Shown piece after piece: positions 21,001 to 27,155 of a stretch of DNA of 64,000 nucleotides (position 1 is the stretch's first letter; each line of letters opens with the position of its first letter). The notes beneath the pieces are model-generated. The model saw nothing but the letters and a program-made list of their open reading frames with translations. It made no database searches and was not told where the DNA came from. Source of the stretch: Flavobacteriales bacterium UBA4466 (GTDB lineage: Bacteria > Bacteroidota > Bacteroidia > Flavobacteriales_D > Crocinitomicaceae); the NCBI GenBank assembly GCA_905182335.1, contig CAJJBE010000001.1, positions 186,001-250,000 of the forward strand, given 5' to 3'. A program made the translations under genes and the position numbers.

Positions 21001-21762
21001 AAGAGTGTAAACTACACCATCTATTGATAATGTACCTCCATTCCAGCTATCACCGTATGAATCAACAAGATTTACATCATAGTCTGAACCTAGGTCGATA
21101 CAGCCATCAAAGCCTGTAACACCTGAAGTCATCTCAGCTAAAACGTTTCCATCACAATCCGTGATAGTGAAACTGTTTTCACCTGCATAAGAACCTGCAG
21201 TATATAGTATAGCGTTATCCAAACAAGGATAAACACATGAACCATCATCAATCGTTGCGGCTGCATCATAGTTAGTTGCTGTTGCGTCCATACATCCTTG
21301 TACAGCACAAGTACCAACTTGACCTGAAGCATTACCTCCTGAAGCGATAACAGTACCTGAAGCATCTGTTACATCCCATGAGTTCTCTGTATCCCATCCA
21401 TTTGCAGGAGTAAATATTGCATCTGTACAAGCAGTAAGGTCTAAACATAATGTGAATGACTCTGTCCCTCCAGTAATAGTGTAATCTACACCATCAACCG
21501 TTAAGATAGACTGAGAACCATCGGAGTAGCCCCATCCATCATTGTATTGATCATAAAGACTTAACGTTACAGCTGAGCCTCCATTTGCACAGTTACCTGC
21601 ACAGTCTAAAGGAGCGGCAGCATATGTACAGTTACCATCGTCAGCAGTTGCTGCCGCGTCGTAGTTACATGCTGTTGCGTCTGTACATCCAGGTACTCCA
21701 TAAGTACATGAACCGTCGTCTACTGTAGCAGTAGCATCGTAGTTAGCAGCAGTAGCATCCAT
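9049..21762 (-). CDS. Giant T9SS type A repeat protein, main C-terminal part (4237 codons)
   Basis: This frame continues the gene that starts at 25201; the two are split by a frame change at about 21911, so the ATG at 21762 is probably not a real start. In order: cysteine-rich units (CMDATATNYDAAATIDDGSC type) alternating with beta-rich units (NLYDSYGDGG and CLDNAILYTAGSY types); then Fn3-like domains (SGL..GT.Y.FYVQSDCG) alternating with NMVDSYGDGWNGNE units, and three MAM-like domains at about residues 763-938, 1232-1405 and 1897-2068 (PWSEGM, NCWSM, FYDDIAIDDV). More cysteine-rich units follow, then about five thrombospondin-type-3-like repeats (LADADGDGICDDDE) at 3318-3592. The C-terminus has six Fn3-like repeats (ATNYRFRF...DRPFRSL) and a type A sorting domain. 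Asp/Asn-rich loops suggest calcium binding. It is likely a very large surface adhesin or filament; the role is inferred. Confidence 0.82.
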   Translation of the reverse strand: MDATAANYDATATVDDGSCTYGVPGCTDATACNYDAAATADDGNCTYAAAPLDCAGNCANGGSAVTLSLYDQYNDGWGYSDGSQSILTVDGVDYTITGGTESFTLCLDLTACTDAIFTPANGWDTENSWDVTDASGTVIASGGNASGQVGTCAVQGCMDATATNYDAAATIDDGSCVYPCLDNAILYTAGSYAGENSFTITDCDGNVLAEMTSGVTGFDGCIDLGSDYDVNLVDSYGDSWNGGTLSIDGVVYTLDGVNDDGSSASAQVGVCAPACVTCDYTFNMIDAFGDGWNGGEISFVQNGSVVSTETLASLAAGTATIPLCDGVATDLVYTTESSYPSEIGFDVVDPFGTTVASLTVGSLAAVAGDILITFATSCTAPCTGDEVTLNLYDSYGDGGQTMTVEGVDYVMTAGTQDAFTLCLDLTGCIDLTYLNTDGYPSENSWDVTDASGAVIASGADASGTIGDCTPPCLDPTALTASNVTETSADLSWTDVSASGLSNVEYGVSGFTLGTGAQILGTANVSESISGLSTGVTYEFYVQSDCGVNQSSWVGPISFTTPLCDPASQCVYTFNMVDSYGDGWNGNEISFVQNGVVVSTNTIATGSSATASISLCDGVATDVVYSTVGSWGGEVSFDVVDPYGINVATLAAGALFGAPGQVLATFTTNCTPPACLDPAALSASNITASSADLSWTDAASSGSANVEYGDAGFTLGAGTQIVGTANNPESISGLTANTAYEFYVQTDCGDFQSNWVGPIAFTTPCDILALPWSEGMDNAGVMPGCWSMTGTENWLFSNTPGFNHIGNNGAITGNTDTDSYFAWVDASGGVAGDSATLTSPAIDISSLSVPQLSFYELSHNEGFSNSNLFVEVYTGSSWDSVATYNTNSSGGWEEKIIDLSALTFTGPAQVRFTFSEPVSGDFYDDIAIDDVSFEETPNCLEPDNLMASNITTDAADLGWNDVAASGLSNVEYGVAGFTLGSGTQILGSVNTTESISGLASGTTYDFYVQSDCGTGQSLWAGPYSFSTNLCGAADQCDYTFEMVDSYGDGWNGWSFSFVQNGITVSTQTLASGSSATASVALCTDFGTELVIENVGTYEGEISFNVIDPFGVNVGTLVTGTLAGATGDVLATFVANCTAPLCDAATGLGAVNITASSVDLVWDDALTGSYNLEFMPTGIAQGNTGAGAFVIPVADTFFVFAGLPSNTTYDFYIQVDCGSALATWVGPYTFTTDCGILAMPWSEGMENAGAIPNCWSMGGAENWLFSNTPGFSHIGNNGAITGNSATDGYFAWVDASGGVAGDAVTLTSPLIDISSLTTPRLSFYELSDNEGNSNSQLDVEVWDGAAWNAVGTYNTNTAGWEQKNIDMPGIIFTGAAQVRFTFSEPDVLAFYDDIAIDDVTFTEAPSCIEPLALASSNITDVSADVSWTDAAGSGLSNVEYGVTGFVLGAGTQIGTANTTESISGLTAGTSYDVYVQSDCGTDQSTWVGPITFTTNLCDAASQCDYTFNMIDSFGDGWNGNEISFVQNGVVVSSNTIATGFLGTAAIALCDGVATDIVLSTAGSYASEVSFNLVDPYGATVSTLATGGLPLTAGTVIATFTTNCTPPACQDPSALTATNVGVSTADLGWTDNAASGLSNIEYGVAGFTLGTGTQVLGTANNPESISGLTPVTTYEFYVQSDCGSIQSAWVGPISFTTGLCNAASQCDYTFNMVDSYGDGWNGNEMSFVQNGYVVSTQTVVTGSGSSVTIPLCDGVATDIVLSAAGSFASEVSFTVVDPFGVTVATLAQGSLLASAGDVIATFTTDCTAPACLDPTALTASNITVSSADLGWSDNAASGSSNVEYGIAGYTLGTGTQVFGTTNNPESISGLTANTTYDFYVQTDCGDFQSNWVGPYSFTTDCGILAMPWSEGMDNAGAIPNCWSMAGGENWQFSNTPGFNHIGNNGTITGNTDTDGYFAWVDASGTDAPATLTSPMVDINSLAVPQLSFYELSDNEGNSNSQLDVEVWDGAAWNAVGTYNTNTAGWEEKTIGLSALTFTGPAQVRFTFSEPNSAGFYDDIAIDDVTFEETPNCLDPLALAASNITDVSADVSWTDAAGSGLSNIEYGVAGFVLGAGTQIVGSANTTEPISGLTAGTSYDVYVQSDCGTDQSTWVGPISFSTDNCDAASQCDYTFNMTDDWGDGWNGNEISFVQNGIVVSTQTITTGASGTATISLCDGVATDVVYATVGSYAIEVSFDLVDPSGSTVASMATGSLAGAAGDVLATFTTNCSATPPSCLFDEVTLNLYDSYGDGGQTMTVEGVDYVMTAGTQDAFTLCLDLTGCIDLAYLNTDGYPSENSWDVTDASGAVIASGADASGQVGACAVQGCMDATATNYDAAATIDDGSCVYPCLDNAILYTAGSYAGENGFTITDCDGNVLADMAFGVAFFDGCIDLGSTYSVNLDDSYGDSWNGGTLSIDGVVYTLDGINDDGSSASVQVGTCPIPGCMDATAANYDATATVDDGSCTYGVPGCTDATACNYDAAATADDGNCTYAAAPLDCAGNCANGGSAVTLSLYDQYNDGWGYSDGSQSILTVDGVDYTITGGTESFTLCLDLTACTDAIFTPANGWDTENSWDVTDASGTVIASGGNASGQVGTCAVQGCMDATATNYDAAATIDDGSCVYPCLDNAILYTAGSYAGENSFTITDCDGNVLAEMTSGVTGFDGCIDLGSAYSVNLVDSYGDNWNGGTLSIDGVVYTLDGVNDDGTASSVQVGACPIPGCMDATAANYDATATVDDGSCTYGVPGCTDATACNYDAAATADDGTCTFAAAPLDCAGACANGGTAVTLNLYDSYGDGGQTMTVEGVDYVMTAGTQDAFTLCLDLTGCIDLAYLNTDGYPSENSWDVTDASGAVIASGADASGQVGTCAVQGCMDATATNYDAAATIDDGSCVYPCLDNAILYTAGSYPSENSFTITDCDGNVLAEMTSGVTGFDGCIDLGSAYSVNLVDIYGDSWNGGTLSIDGVVYTIDGINDDGSSASVQVGTCPIPGCMDATAANYDATATVDDGSCTYGVPGCTDATACNYDAAATADDGTCTFAAAPLDCAGNCANGGTAVTLNLYDSYGDGGQTMTVEGVDYVMTAGTQDAFTLCLDLTGCIDLTYLNTDGYPSENSWDVTDASGAVIASGADASGTIGTCAIFGCIDPLATNYDSAADTDDGSCLYPICQSSEQCDFVFDMTDAAGDGWDGASVNFVQGGQVVSTQELTSGGFATVNIALCDNLATEIVLANEGVYPDELGFTLYDPTGNVVSEWIDLYAGGTVMPVQGDVLATFTASCSVVVPGCIDATACNYDVAATDDDLSCIYPAAGYDCAGACLADADGDGICDDDEVVGCTDALACNYVVAATDDDGSCTYAAAGYDCAGACLADADSDGVCDDDEVVGCTDVSACNYDATATDDDLSCTYAAAGYDCAGACLADADGDGICDDDEVVGCTDASACNYDATATDNASCIYPADGYDCAGACLADADGDGVCDDDEVVGCTDVSACNYDATATDDDLSCTYADAGLDCAGACLADADGDGICDDDEIAGCTDALATNYDATATDDDGSCIILPTTQLQATDCNSTLITMTDLIKADAVPGSESYRFRLIDGTDTLIVDRTFRSLPLSLVSLDYLTTYSVDVAVTLSGSMGDFGTVCTITTPGPQTKLAGQYCGYVTDNLSALIYAEIVDNASNFRFRFINGNDTLIADRPFRNIPLNSIAVEYDKTYNVDVQVTVAGATGDFGDVCTVTTTFPTTQLAPAYCGITTNNLVSQVFAMNSEGATNFRFRFINGNDTLIKDRPFRSLYLNTVPEITYGVVYNVDVQATCYGVTGDFGDVCTITTVLPTTQLAGQYCGYVTQSVTSGLIKAAAVDGATNYRFRLINGNDTLIVDRPFRALPFSQVAVEFNKVYNVDVAATVQGQVCDYGAVCTVTTDFPTTKLADAYCGMTTQSLNSQIFAMFAAGATNYRFRFISGNDTLILDRPFRSLTLNTVPGITLDKTYNVDVQVTAGGVVGDYGDVCTVQVDFPTTQLAPLYCGSSPGSMSSQVFALFADGATNYRFRLINGTDTLLIDRPFRSLSLSEPGILTGVTYNVDIQVTAGGMTGDFGPVCTVTTPDGSSTIVINDNQKDLAQEEGIEFETTLSPNPFSDATTLHIASEDASSPVSVSVYDGTGRLIETRLVDLRQETDVRIGTDYNPGFYQVIIIQDGNKKTARIVKQ
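9370..10990 (-). repeat. Six Fn3-like C-terminal repeats of the giant protein
   Basis: Six repeats of about 90 codons share the pattern TQLA..YCG, ATNYRFRFI.GNDTLI.DRPFRSL and Y.VDVQVTV.G..GDFGDVCT. They are homologous to the four repeats in each of the two smaller neighbouring proteins. The immediately following sorting-domain DNA (about 9049-9330) is almost identical to that of the 5489-6967 gene but clearly diverged from that of 7253-8725. Confidence 0.75.
10990..11810 (-). repeat. Thrombospondin-type-3-like Asp-rich repeats
   Basis: About five tandem units of roughly 47 codons, each pairing a GCTDASACNYDATATDDD-type motif with C.GACLADADGDGICDDDE-type Asp loops (shown shortened). The DxDxDG spacing matches calcium-binding thrombospondin type 3 repeats. 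Such segments are often rigid, calcium-stiffened stalks placed between adhesive and anchoring parts, which fits their position just before the Fn3-like and sorting regions. Confidence 0.75.
12160..14940 (-). repeat. 810/828-bp higher-order repeat block, C-terminal set
   Basis: Units starting at equivalent points near 12879, 13689 and 14517 are spaced 810 and 828 bp apart. Each encodes a CLDNAILYTAGSY unit, two or three CMDATA/CTDATA cysteine units and a YDSYGDGG or YDQYNDGW unit. They are nearly identical in DNA to units near 21138-25130, with stretches of hundreds of bases that I read as the same. Both periods are multiples of three, so frame is kept. Confidence 0.8.
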
Positions 21763-24700
21763 ACATCCAGGTATTGGACACGTTCCAACCTGAACACTAG
21801 CAGAAGAACCATCATCATTTATTCCATCAAGAGTGTAAACTACACCATCAATTGATAATGTACCTCCATTCCAGCTATCACCGTATGAATCAACAAGATT
21901 TACACTGTAAGTCTGAACCTAGGTCGATACAGCCATCAAAGCCTGTAACACCTGAAGTCATCTCAGCTAAAACGTTTCCATCACAATCCGTGATAGTGAA
22001 ACTGTTTTCACCTGCATAAGAACCTGCAGTATATAGTATAGCGTTATCCAAACAAGGATAAACACATGAACCATCATCAATCGTTGCGGCTGCATCATAG
22101 TTAGTTGCTGTTGCGTCCATACATCCTTGTACAGCACAAGTACCAACTTGACCTGAAGCATTACCTCCTGAAGCGATAACAGTACCTGAAGCATCTGTTA
22201 CATCCCATGAGTTCTCTGTATCCCATCCATTTGCAGGAGTAAATATTGCATCTGTACAAGCAGTAAGGTCTAAACATAATGTGAATGACTCTGTCCCTCC
22301 AGTAATAGTGTAATCTACACCATCAACCGTTAAGATAGACTGAGAACCATCGGAGTAGCCCCATCCATCATTGTATTGATCATAAAGACTTAACGTTACA
22401 GCTGAGCCTCCATTTGCACAGTTACCTGCACAGTCTAAAGGAGCGGCAGCATATGTACAGTTACCATCGTCAGCAGTTGCTGCCGCGTCGTAGTTACATG
22501 CTGTTGCGTCTGTACATCCAGGTACTCCATAAGTACATGAACCGTCGTCTACTGTAGCAGTAGCATCGTAGTTAGCAGCAGTAGCATCCATACATCCAGG
22601 TATTGGACACGTTCCAACCTGAACACTAGCAGAAGAACCATCATCATTTATTCCATCAAGAGTGTAAACTACACCATCAATTGATAATGTACCTCCATTC
22701 CAGCTATCACCGTATGAATCATCAAGATTTACACTGTAAGTTGAACCTAGATCGATACAACCATCAAAGAAAGCCACTCCAAATGCCATATCAGCTAAAA
22801 CGTTTCCATCACAATCCGTGATAGTGAAACCATTCTCACCTGCATAAGAACCTGCAGTATATAGTATAGCGTTATCCAAACAAGGATAAACACATGAACC
22901 ATCATCAATCGTTGCGGCTGCATCATAGTTAGTTGCTGTTGCGTCCATACATCCTTGTACAGCACAAGTACCAACTTGACCTGAAGCATCAGCTCCTGAA
23001 GCGATAACAGCACCTGAAGCGTCTGTTACATCCCATGAGTTCTCACTTGGATAACCATCTGTGTTTAAATAAGCAAGGTCAATACATCCTGTAAGGTCTA
23101 GACATAATGTAAATGCATCCTGCGTTCCAGCAGTCATTACATAGTCAACACCCTCTACAGTCATTGTCTGACCACCATCTCCGTATGAATCATATAGATT
23201 CAACGTTACAGCAGTACCTCCATTTGCACAAGCTCCAGCACAATCTAAAGGAGCTGCAGCGAAAGTACAAGTACCATCGTCAGCAGTTGCTGCCGCGTCG
23301 TAGTTACATGCTGTTGCATCTGTACATCCAGGTACTCCATAAGTACATGAACCGTCGTCTACTGTAGCAGTAGCATCGTAGTTGGCAGCAGTAGCATCCA
23401 TACATCCAGGTATTGGACATGCTCCAACTTGAACGCTAGAAGCAGTACCGTCATCATTTACTCCATCAAGAGTGTAAACTACACCATCTATTGATAATGT
23501 ACCTCCATTCCAGTTATCACCGTATGAATCAACAAGATTCACACTGTAAGCTGAACCTAGGTCGATACAGCCATCAAAGCCTGTAACACCTGAAGTCATC
23601 TCAGCTAAAACGTTTCCATCACAATCCGTGATAGTGAAACTGTTTTCACCTGCATAAGAACCTGCAGTATATAGTATAGCGTTATCCAAACAAGGATAAA
23701 CACATGAACCATCATCAATCGTTGCGGCTGCATCATAGTTAGTTGCTGTTGCGTCCATACATCCTTGTACAGCACAAGTACCAACTTGACCTGAAGCATT
23801 ACCTCCTGAAGCGATAACAGTACCTGAAGCATCTGTTACATCCCATGAGTTCTCTGTATCCCATCCATTTGCAGGAGTAAATATTGCATCTGTACAAGCA
23901 GTAAGGTCTAAACATAATGTGAATGACTCTGTCCCTCCAGTAATAGTGTAATCTACACCATCAACCGTTAAGATAGACTGAGAACCATCGGAGTAGCCCC
24001 ATCCATCATTGTATTGATCATAAAGACTTAACGTTACAGCTGAGCCTCCATTTGCACAGTTACCTGCACAGTCTAAAGGAGCGGCAGCATATGTACAGTT
24101 ACCATCGTCAGCAGTTGCTGCCGCGTCGTAGTTACATGCTGTTGCGTCTGTACATCCAGGTACTCCATAAGTACATGAACCGTCGTCTACTGTAGCAGTA
24201 GCATCGTAGTTAGCAGCAGTAGCATCCATACATCCAGGTATTGGACACGTTCCAACCTGAACACTAGCAGAAGAACCATCATCATTTATTCCATCAAGAG
24301 TGTAAACTACACCATCAATTGATAATGTACCTCCATTCCAGCTATCACCGTATGAATCATCAAGATTTACACTGTAAGTTGAACCTAGATCGATACAACC
24401 ATCAAAGAAAGCCACTCCAAATGCCATATCAGCTAAAACGTTTCCATCACAATCCGTGATAGTGAAACCATTCTCACCTGCATAAGAACCTGCAGTATAT
24501 AGTATAGCGTTATCCAAACAAGGATAAACACATGAACCATCATCAATCGTTGCGGCTGCATCATAGTTAGTTGCTGTTGCGTCCATACATCCTTGTACAG
24601 CACAAGCACCAACTTGACCTGAAGCAGAACCACCTGAAGCGATAACAACACCTGAAGCGTCTGTTACATCCCATGAGTTCTCACTTGGATAACCATCTGT

Positions 24701-25130
24701 ATTTAAATATGTAAGATCAATACAAGATGTAAGGTCTAGACATAATGTAAATGCATCCTGCGTTCCAGCAGTCATTGCATAGTCAACACCCTCTACAGTC
24801 ATTGTCTGACCACCATCTCCGTATGAATCATATAGATTCAACGTTACAGCATCGAATAGACAAGGAGTAGCACACGTACCAACGGTACCTGAAGCACTGC
24901 CTCCTGAAGCGATAACAGCACCTGAAGCGTCTGTTACATCCCATGAGTTCTCACTTGGATAACCATCTGTGTTTAAATAAGCAAGGTCAATACATCCTGT
25001 AAGGTCTAGACATAATGTAAATGCATCCTGCGTTCCAGCAGTCATTACATAGTCAACACCCTCTACAGTCATTGTCTGACCACCATCTCCGTATGAATCA
25101 TATAGATTCAACGTTACCTCATCGAACGAG
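20360..25130 (-). repeat. 810/828-bp higher-order repeat block, N-terminal set
   Basis: Equivalent points recur near 21138, 21967, 22795, 23605 and 24433: spacings 829, 828, 810 and 828 bp. The units alternate between a GENGFTITDCDGNVLADM variant and a GENSFTITDCDGNVLAEM variant. All spacings are multiples of three except the 829-bp one, which coincides exactly with the frame break between the two long reading frames. Confidence 0.85.
21082..22739 (-). repeat. 829-bp tandem duplication that breaks the reading frame
   Basis: 21082-21910 and 21911-22739 align base for base with a single mismatch that I can see (A at 21893 versus T at 22722). The junction at about 21911 joins the left side of one repeat variant (GTCTGAACCT, also at 21082) to the end of another (ACACTGTAA), adding one base relative to all other copies. 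Because 829 is not divisible by three, the upstream frame stops at 21890. Removing one copy makes the frame continuous from 25201 to 9049. It may be a real unequal crossover or an assembly error. Confidence 0.8.
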
Positions 25131-25201
25131 CACGGTGATTGAGCGCTGGCCTGCCATGGCAACATGGTAAAGAAAGCAATCAAAAGCGTAAAAAATTTCA
25201 T
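21890..25201 (-). CDS. Giant T9SS type A repeat protein, N-terminal part
   Basis: This is the start of the giant secreted protein. The frame is open from 25258, but the ATG at 25201 is preferred because it begins a clean signal peptide (MKFFTLLIAFFTMLPWQASAQ, cut after AQ) like those of the two paralogs. Two YDSYGDGG units (DEVTLNLYDSYGDGGQTM, then a conserved SENSWDVTDASG) follow. Then come alternating CLDNAILYTAGSY units, cysteine-rich CMDATATNYDAA units and YDQYNDGWGY units. The frame ends prematurely in GCIDLGSDLQCKSC at 21890, where the 829-bp duplication shifts frame; the continuation is the 9049-21762 entry. If the duplication is artificial or excised, the product is about 5,107 residues. 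If it is real and uncorrected, this part would be secreted to the periplasm without a T9SS signal. Confidence 0.82.
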   Translation of the reverse strand: MKFFTLLIAFFTMLPWQASAQSPCSFDEVTLNLYDSYGDGGQTMTVEGVDYVMTAGTQDAFTLCLDLTGCIDLAYLNTDGYPSENSWDVTDASGAVIASGGSASGTVGTCATPCLFDAVTLNLYDSYGDGGQTMTVEGVDYAMTAGTQDAFTLCLDLTSCIDLTYLNTDGYPSENSWDVTDASGVVIASGGSASGQVGACAVQGCMDATATNYDAAATIDDGSCVYPCLDNAILYTAGSYAGENGFTITDCDGNVLADMAFGVAFFDGCIDLGSTYSVNLDDSYGDSWNGGTLSIDGVVYTLDGINDDGSSASVQVGTCPIPGCMDATAANYDATATVDDGSCTYGVPGCTDATACNYDAAATADDGNCTYAAAPLDCAGNCANGGSAVTLSLYDQYNDGWGYSDGSQSILTVDGVDYTITGGTESFTLCLDLTACTDAIFTPANGWDTENSWDVTDASGTVIASGGNASGQVGTCAVQGCMDATATNYDAAATIDDGSCVYPCLDNAILYTAGSYAGENSFTITDCDGNVLAEMTSGVTGFDGCIDLGSAYSVNLVDSYGDNWNGGTLSIDGVVYTLDGVNDDGTASSVQVGACPIPGCMDATAANYDATATVDDGSCTYGVPGCTDATACNYDAAATADDGTCTFAAAPLDCAGACANGGTAVTLNLYDSYGDGGQTMTVEGVDYVMTAGTQDAFTLCLDLTGCIDLAYLNTDGYPSENSWDVTDASGAVIASGADASGQVGTCAVQGCMDATATNYDAAATIDDGSCVYPCLDNAILYTAGSYAGENGFTITDCDGNVLADMAFGVAFFDGCIDLGSTYSVNLDDSYGDSWNGGTLSIDGVVYTLDGINDDGSSASVQVGTCPIPGCMDATAANYDATATVDDGSCTYGVPGCTDATACNYDAAATADDGNCTYAAAPLDCAGNCANGGSAVTLSLYDQYNDGWGYSDGSQSILTVDGVDYTITGGTESFTLCLDLTACTDAIFTPANGWDTENSWDVTDASGTVIASGGNASGQVGTCAVQGCMDATATNYDAAATIDDGSCVYPCLDNAILYTAGSYAGENSFTITDCDGNVLAEMTSGVTGFDGCIDLGSDLQCKSC

Positions 25202-25336
25202 AAATAAAGAATTAGTTAATAATAACCCAAAGCTAGCGAGATTTGAGCCGTAGTACACCGTTTAGGCATGGCAAATGAATATTTAGGCGGTTACAGTGAA
25301 TATACACAAGTGTCTAGTTATTAACAATAAGCCAAG

Positions 25337-25354
25337 CTACGTGTTAATACGTAG
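25337..25354. promoter_or_regulatory. Shared upstream palindrome, copy 3 (giant gene)
   Basis: CTACGTGTTAATACGTAG is a near-perfect 18-bp palindrome (one mismatched pair) centred about 144 bp upstream of the start at 25201. The equivalent palindromes of the two paralogs are centred 144 and 134 bp upstream of their starts. The rest of 25202-25691 shows no convincing gene: a 61-codon frame at 25296-25481 on the + strand runs through the palindrome and has no recognisable features. Confidence 0.55.
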
Positions 25355-25691
25355 TCAAACTAGTGCGGTTAAACATCAAATTGTTGATAACTTTTTAAAA
25401 GTAACCCGAGAAAGGGTAAACAAGCCCAAGAGGAAGGGGCTAGCAGAGAATGAAGAGAAAGAGTTAAATAACACCATGTAAATAACCCAGCATCCTTTAA
25501 GAAGCTGAAACAGGCGCTTTTATAGCGATACCTTCCGGATAAAGGACATTTTCAGAAAAAAGAAGGTGCGCATAAAACAAGGAGAAAATAGCCCGTTTTT
25601 ATAACAGTATCTTGGTGGTTTATCCCCTATTTAAGCCCATCGTAAAACCTAGGTTAAACACGTTGGTTTTTATGCTGAAAAGCATGCAGCG

Positions 25692-26480
25692 TCATCGGTT
25701 TTCTTGTGCTTCTAAAAACAACAGAACCTCTCTGTTAAACTCTGCTGGCTGCTCGACGTTTACTACATGACCACAATTTTTAATAACATGTAATTGTGCA
25801 CTTAAATGGCCGACCATAACCTTCTTAATAGAAGGCAAGAACAAATGATCTTGCTCTCCCATTATATATAGTGTAGGAATGTCTATATCATTTAATCTGA
25901 AAGCCCGAAGGAGGGAGGGCAACTCTGCAGTTAATTTATACCACCTTATAAATTCTTTTTGATACAGTTTTTTAGCTTCTTCAACAAACAGCAAGCGGGA
26001 CTCCTTGTGGTTTTTTTTAGGCATGCCTATGAAAGCGACCAACTTGTACAAAAAGATATAGGGGACGACCGACTTAAATAAGTTGACGAAGCGGATTAGC
26101 AGCTTTGAGCGAACATTCAGCTTTAGAATCGCACCCGCCATGGTCATACTCTCCACCAGCTCCGGCTTTCTTTCTGCCAAGTCTCTTATTAAAATAGTCC
26201 CTAATGAAATTCCAATGAAATGGGCCCGCTCTATTTTGAGATAGCTTAACACCTCTACTATGTCATTTGTGATTACTTCAAAAGTATATTTAGTGGCGCG
26301 AACATTCTTAATAAGAGACTTGCTGCTTCCGTGTCCTCGTAAATCAATCAACAAGATGTTAAAATTCTTTTTGAAACTCCGGATTTGGCGGAACCAAATG
26401 GAACTGCTGCCTCCAGCGCCATGAACAAATGTCACCCACTTTTCAGTATTTTTATTTCGATAAACGGTGTAACTTAACAT
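25692..26480 (-). CDS. Alpha/beta hydrolase
   Basis: A 262-residue alpha/beta hydrolase of typical length. Visible elements are the oxyanion-hole motif FVHGAGGSS (about residues 18-26), DLRGHGSS, the nucleophile elbow GISLGT (Ser about 97) followed by ILIRDLAERKPELV, the acid MGEQDHLF, and the catalytic histidine in NCGHVVNVEQP. This arrangement fits small-molecule esterases, lactonases or related hydrolases; the substrate cannot be inferred. No signal peptide, so it is probably cytoplasmic. It stands alone, with flanking gaps of about 490 and 200 bp. Confidence 0.88.
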   Translation of the reverse strand: MLSYTVYRNKNTEKWVTFVHGAGGSSSIWFRQIRSFKKNFNILLIDLRGHGSSKSLIKNVRATKYTFEVITNDIVEVLSYLKIERAHFIGISLGTILIRDLAERKPELVESMTMAGAILKLNVRSKLLIRFVNLFKSVVPYIFLYKLVAFIGMPKKNHKESRLLFVEEAKKLYQKEFIRWYKLTAELPSLLRAFRLNDIDIPTLYIMGEQDHLFLPSIKKVMVGHLSAQLHVIKNCGHVVNVEQPAEFNREVLLFLEAQENR

Positions 26481-26687
26481 GTCTCATCAAAAGTCGCTCA
26501 TCTAACAAGTACATAGCATGCTAAATGACTATAAATTTTATTTTCAATAAAAATACTCAGAAAAATTGAGACCTGAGACCTGTAGTTCTTTTGTTTTTCA
26601 CTATTAGATGAGGTTATTATACCATGACATTGAATATGACCTGTTTTCATATCGAGACTATTGAACTAGTTTTCATATTTTTGTTGT

Positions 26688-27143
26688 ATGTCGAATAAAC
26701 AGCGTTTTTTATTCTCGTTCTCTTTGTTGTTCACTTTTACAATAACGAGCTCAATCAGCTTAGTGAATGATTACAAACACTGTATTACAATTAACTTTGA
26801 AAATGTCCGTAATAAAAAAGGGCGTATACAGCTACAGGTTTACAAAGACAGCGAGTCTTTCAGAGCAGAGGTTCCATGGACTACTCGGTATGTTTCAAAA
26901 ACAGACATTACAGATGGAAAAGCCAGTTTCAAAATATATAATATGCCTTCCGGCACCTACGGCCTTGTACTTTTAGACGATGAAAATAGAAACACTAAAA
27001 TTGACTACAACTGGTTAGTCCCGAAAGAAGGCTTTGGTTTTTCCGATTATTATCACACCGCATGGAGCAAGCCCAAGTTTGATGATTTTAAGTTTAACCT
27101 TACTGCCGCCAAAACGGTAACGATGAAAGTTCGCTACCTATAA
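26688..27143 (+). CDS. DUF2141 domain protein, exported
   Basis: A 151-residue protein with an N-terminal hydrophobic signal (residues about 8-27) and a DUF2141-type body. Features are INFENVRNKKGRIQLQVYKD, a KIYNMPSGTYGLVLLDDENRN segment (cut) and a C-terminal GFGFSDYY-type motif. DUF2141 proteins are small beta-rich periplasmic or surface proteins found widely in Bacteroidota; their function is unknown. The next gene starts 12 bp downstream on the same strand, suggesting co-transcription with the epimerase. Confidence 0.82.
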   Translation: MSNKQRFLFSFSLLFTFTITSSISLVNDYKHCITINFENVRNKKGRIQLQVYKDSESFRAEVPWTTRYVSKTDITDGKASFKIYNMPSGTYGLVLLDDENRNTKIDYNWLVPKEGFGFSDYYHTAWSKPKFDDFKFNLTAAKTVTMKVRYL

Positions 27144-27155
27144 TACTGCTATTAA

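Noticed and set aside
12387-24651. Several 70-85 codon frames in both strands across the giant gene
   Set aside because: They recur at the same place in each repeat unit, which shows they are shadow frames of the repeats.
25296-25481. 61-codon frame upstream of the giant gene
   Set aside because: It runs through the conserved palindrome, has no recognisable motif or signal, and lies in a promoter region.
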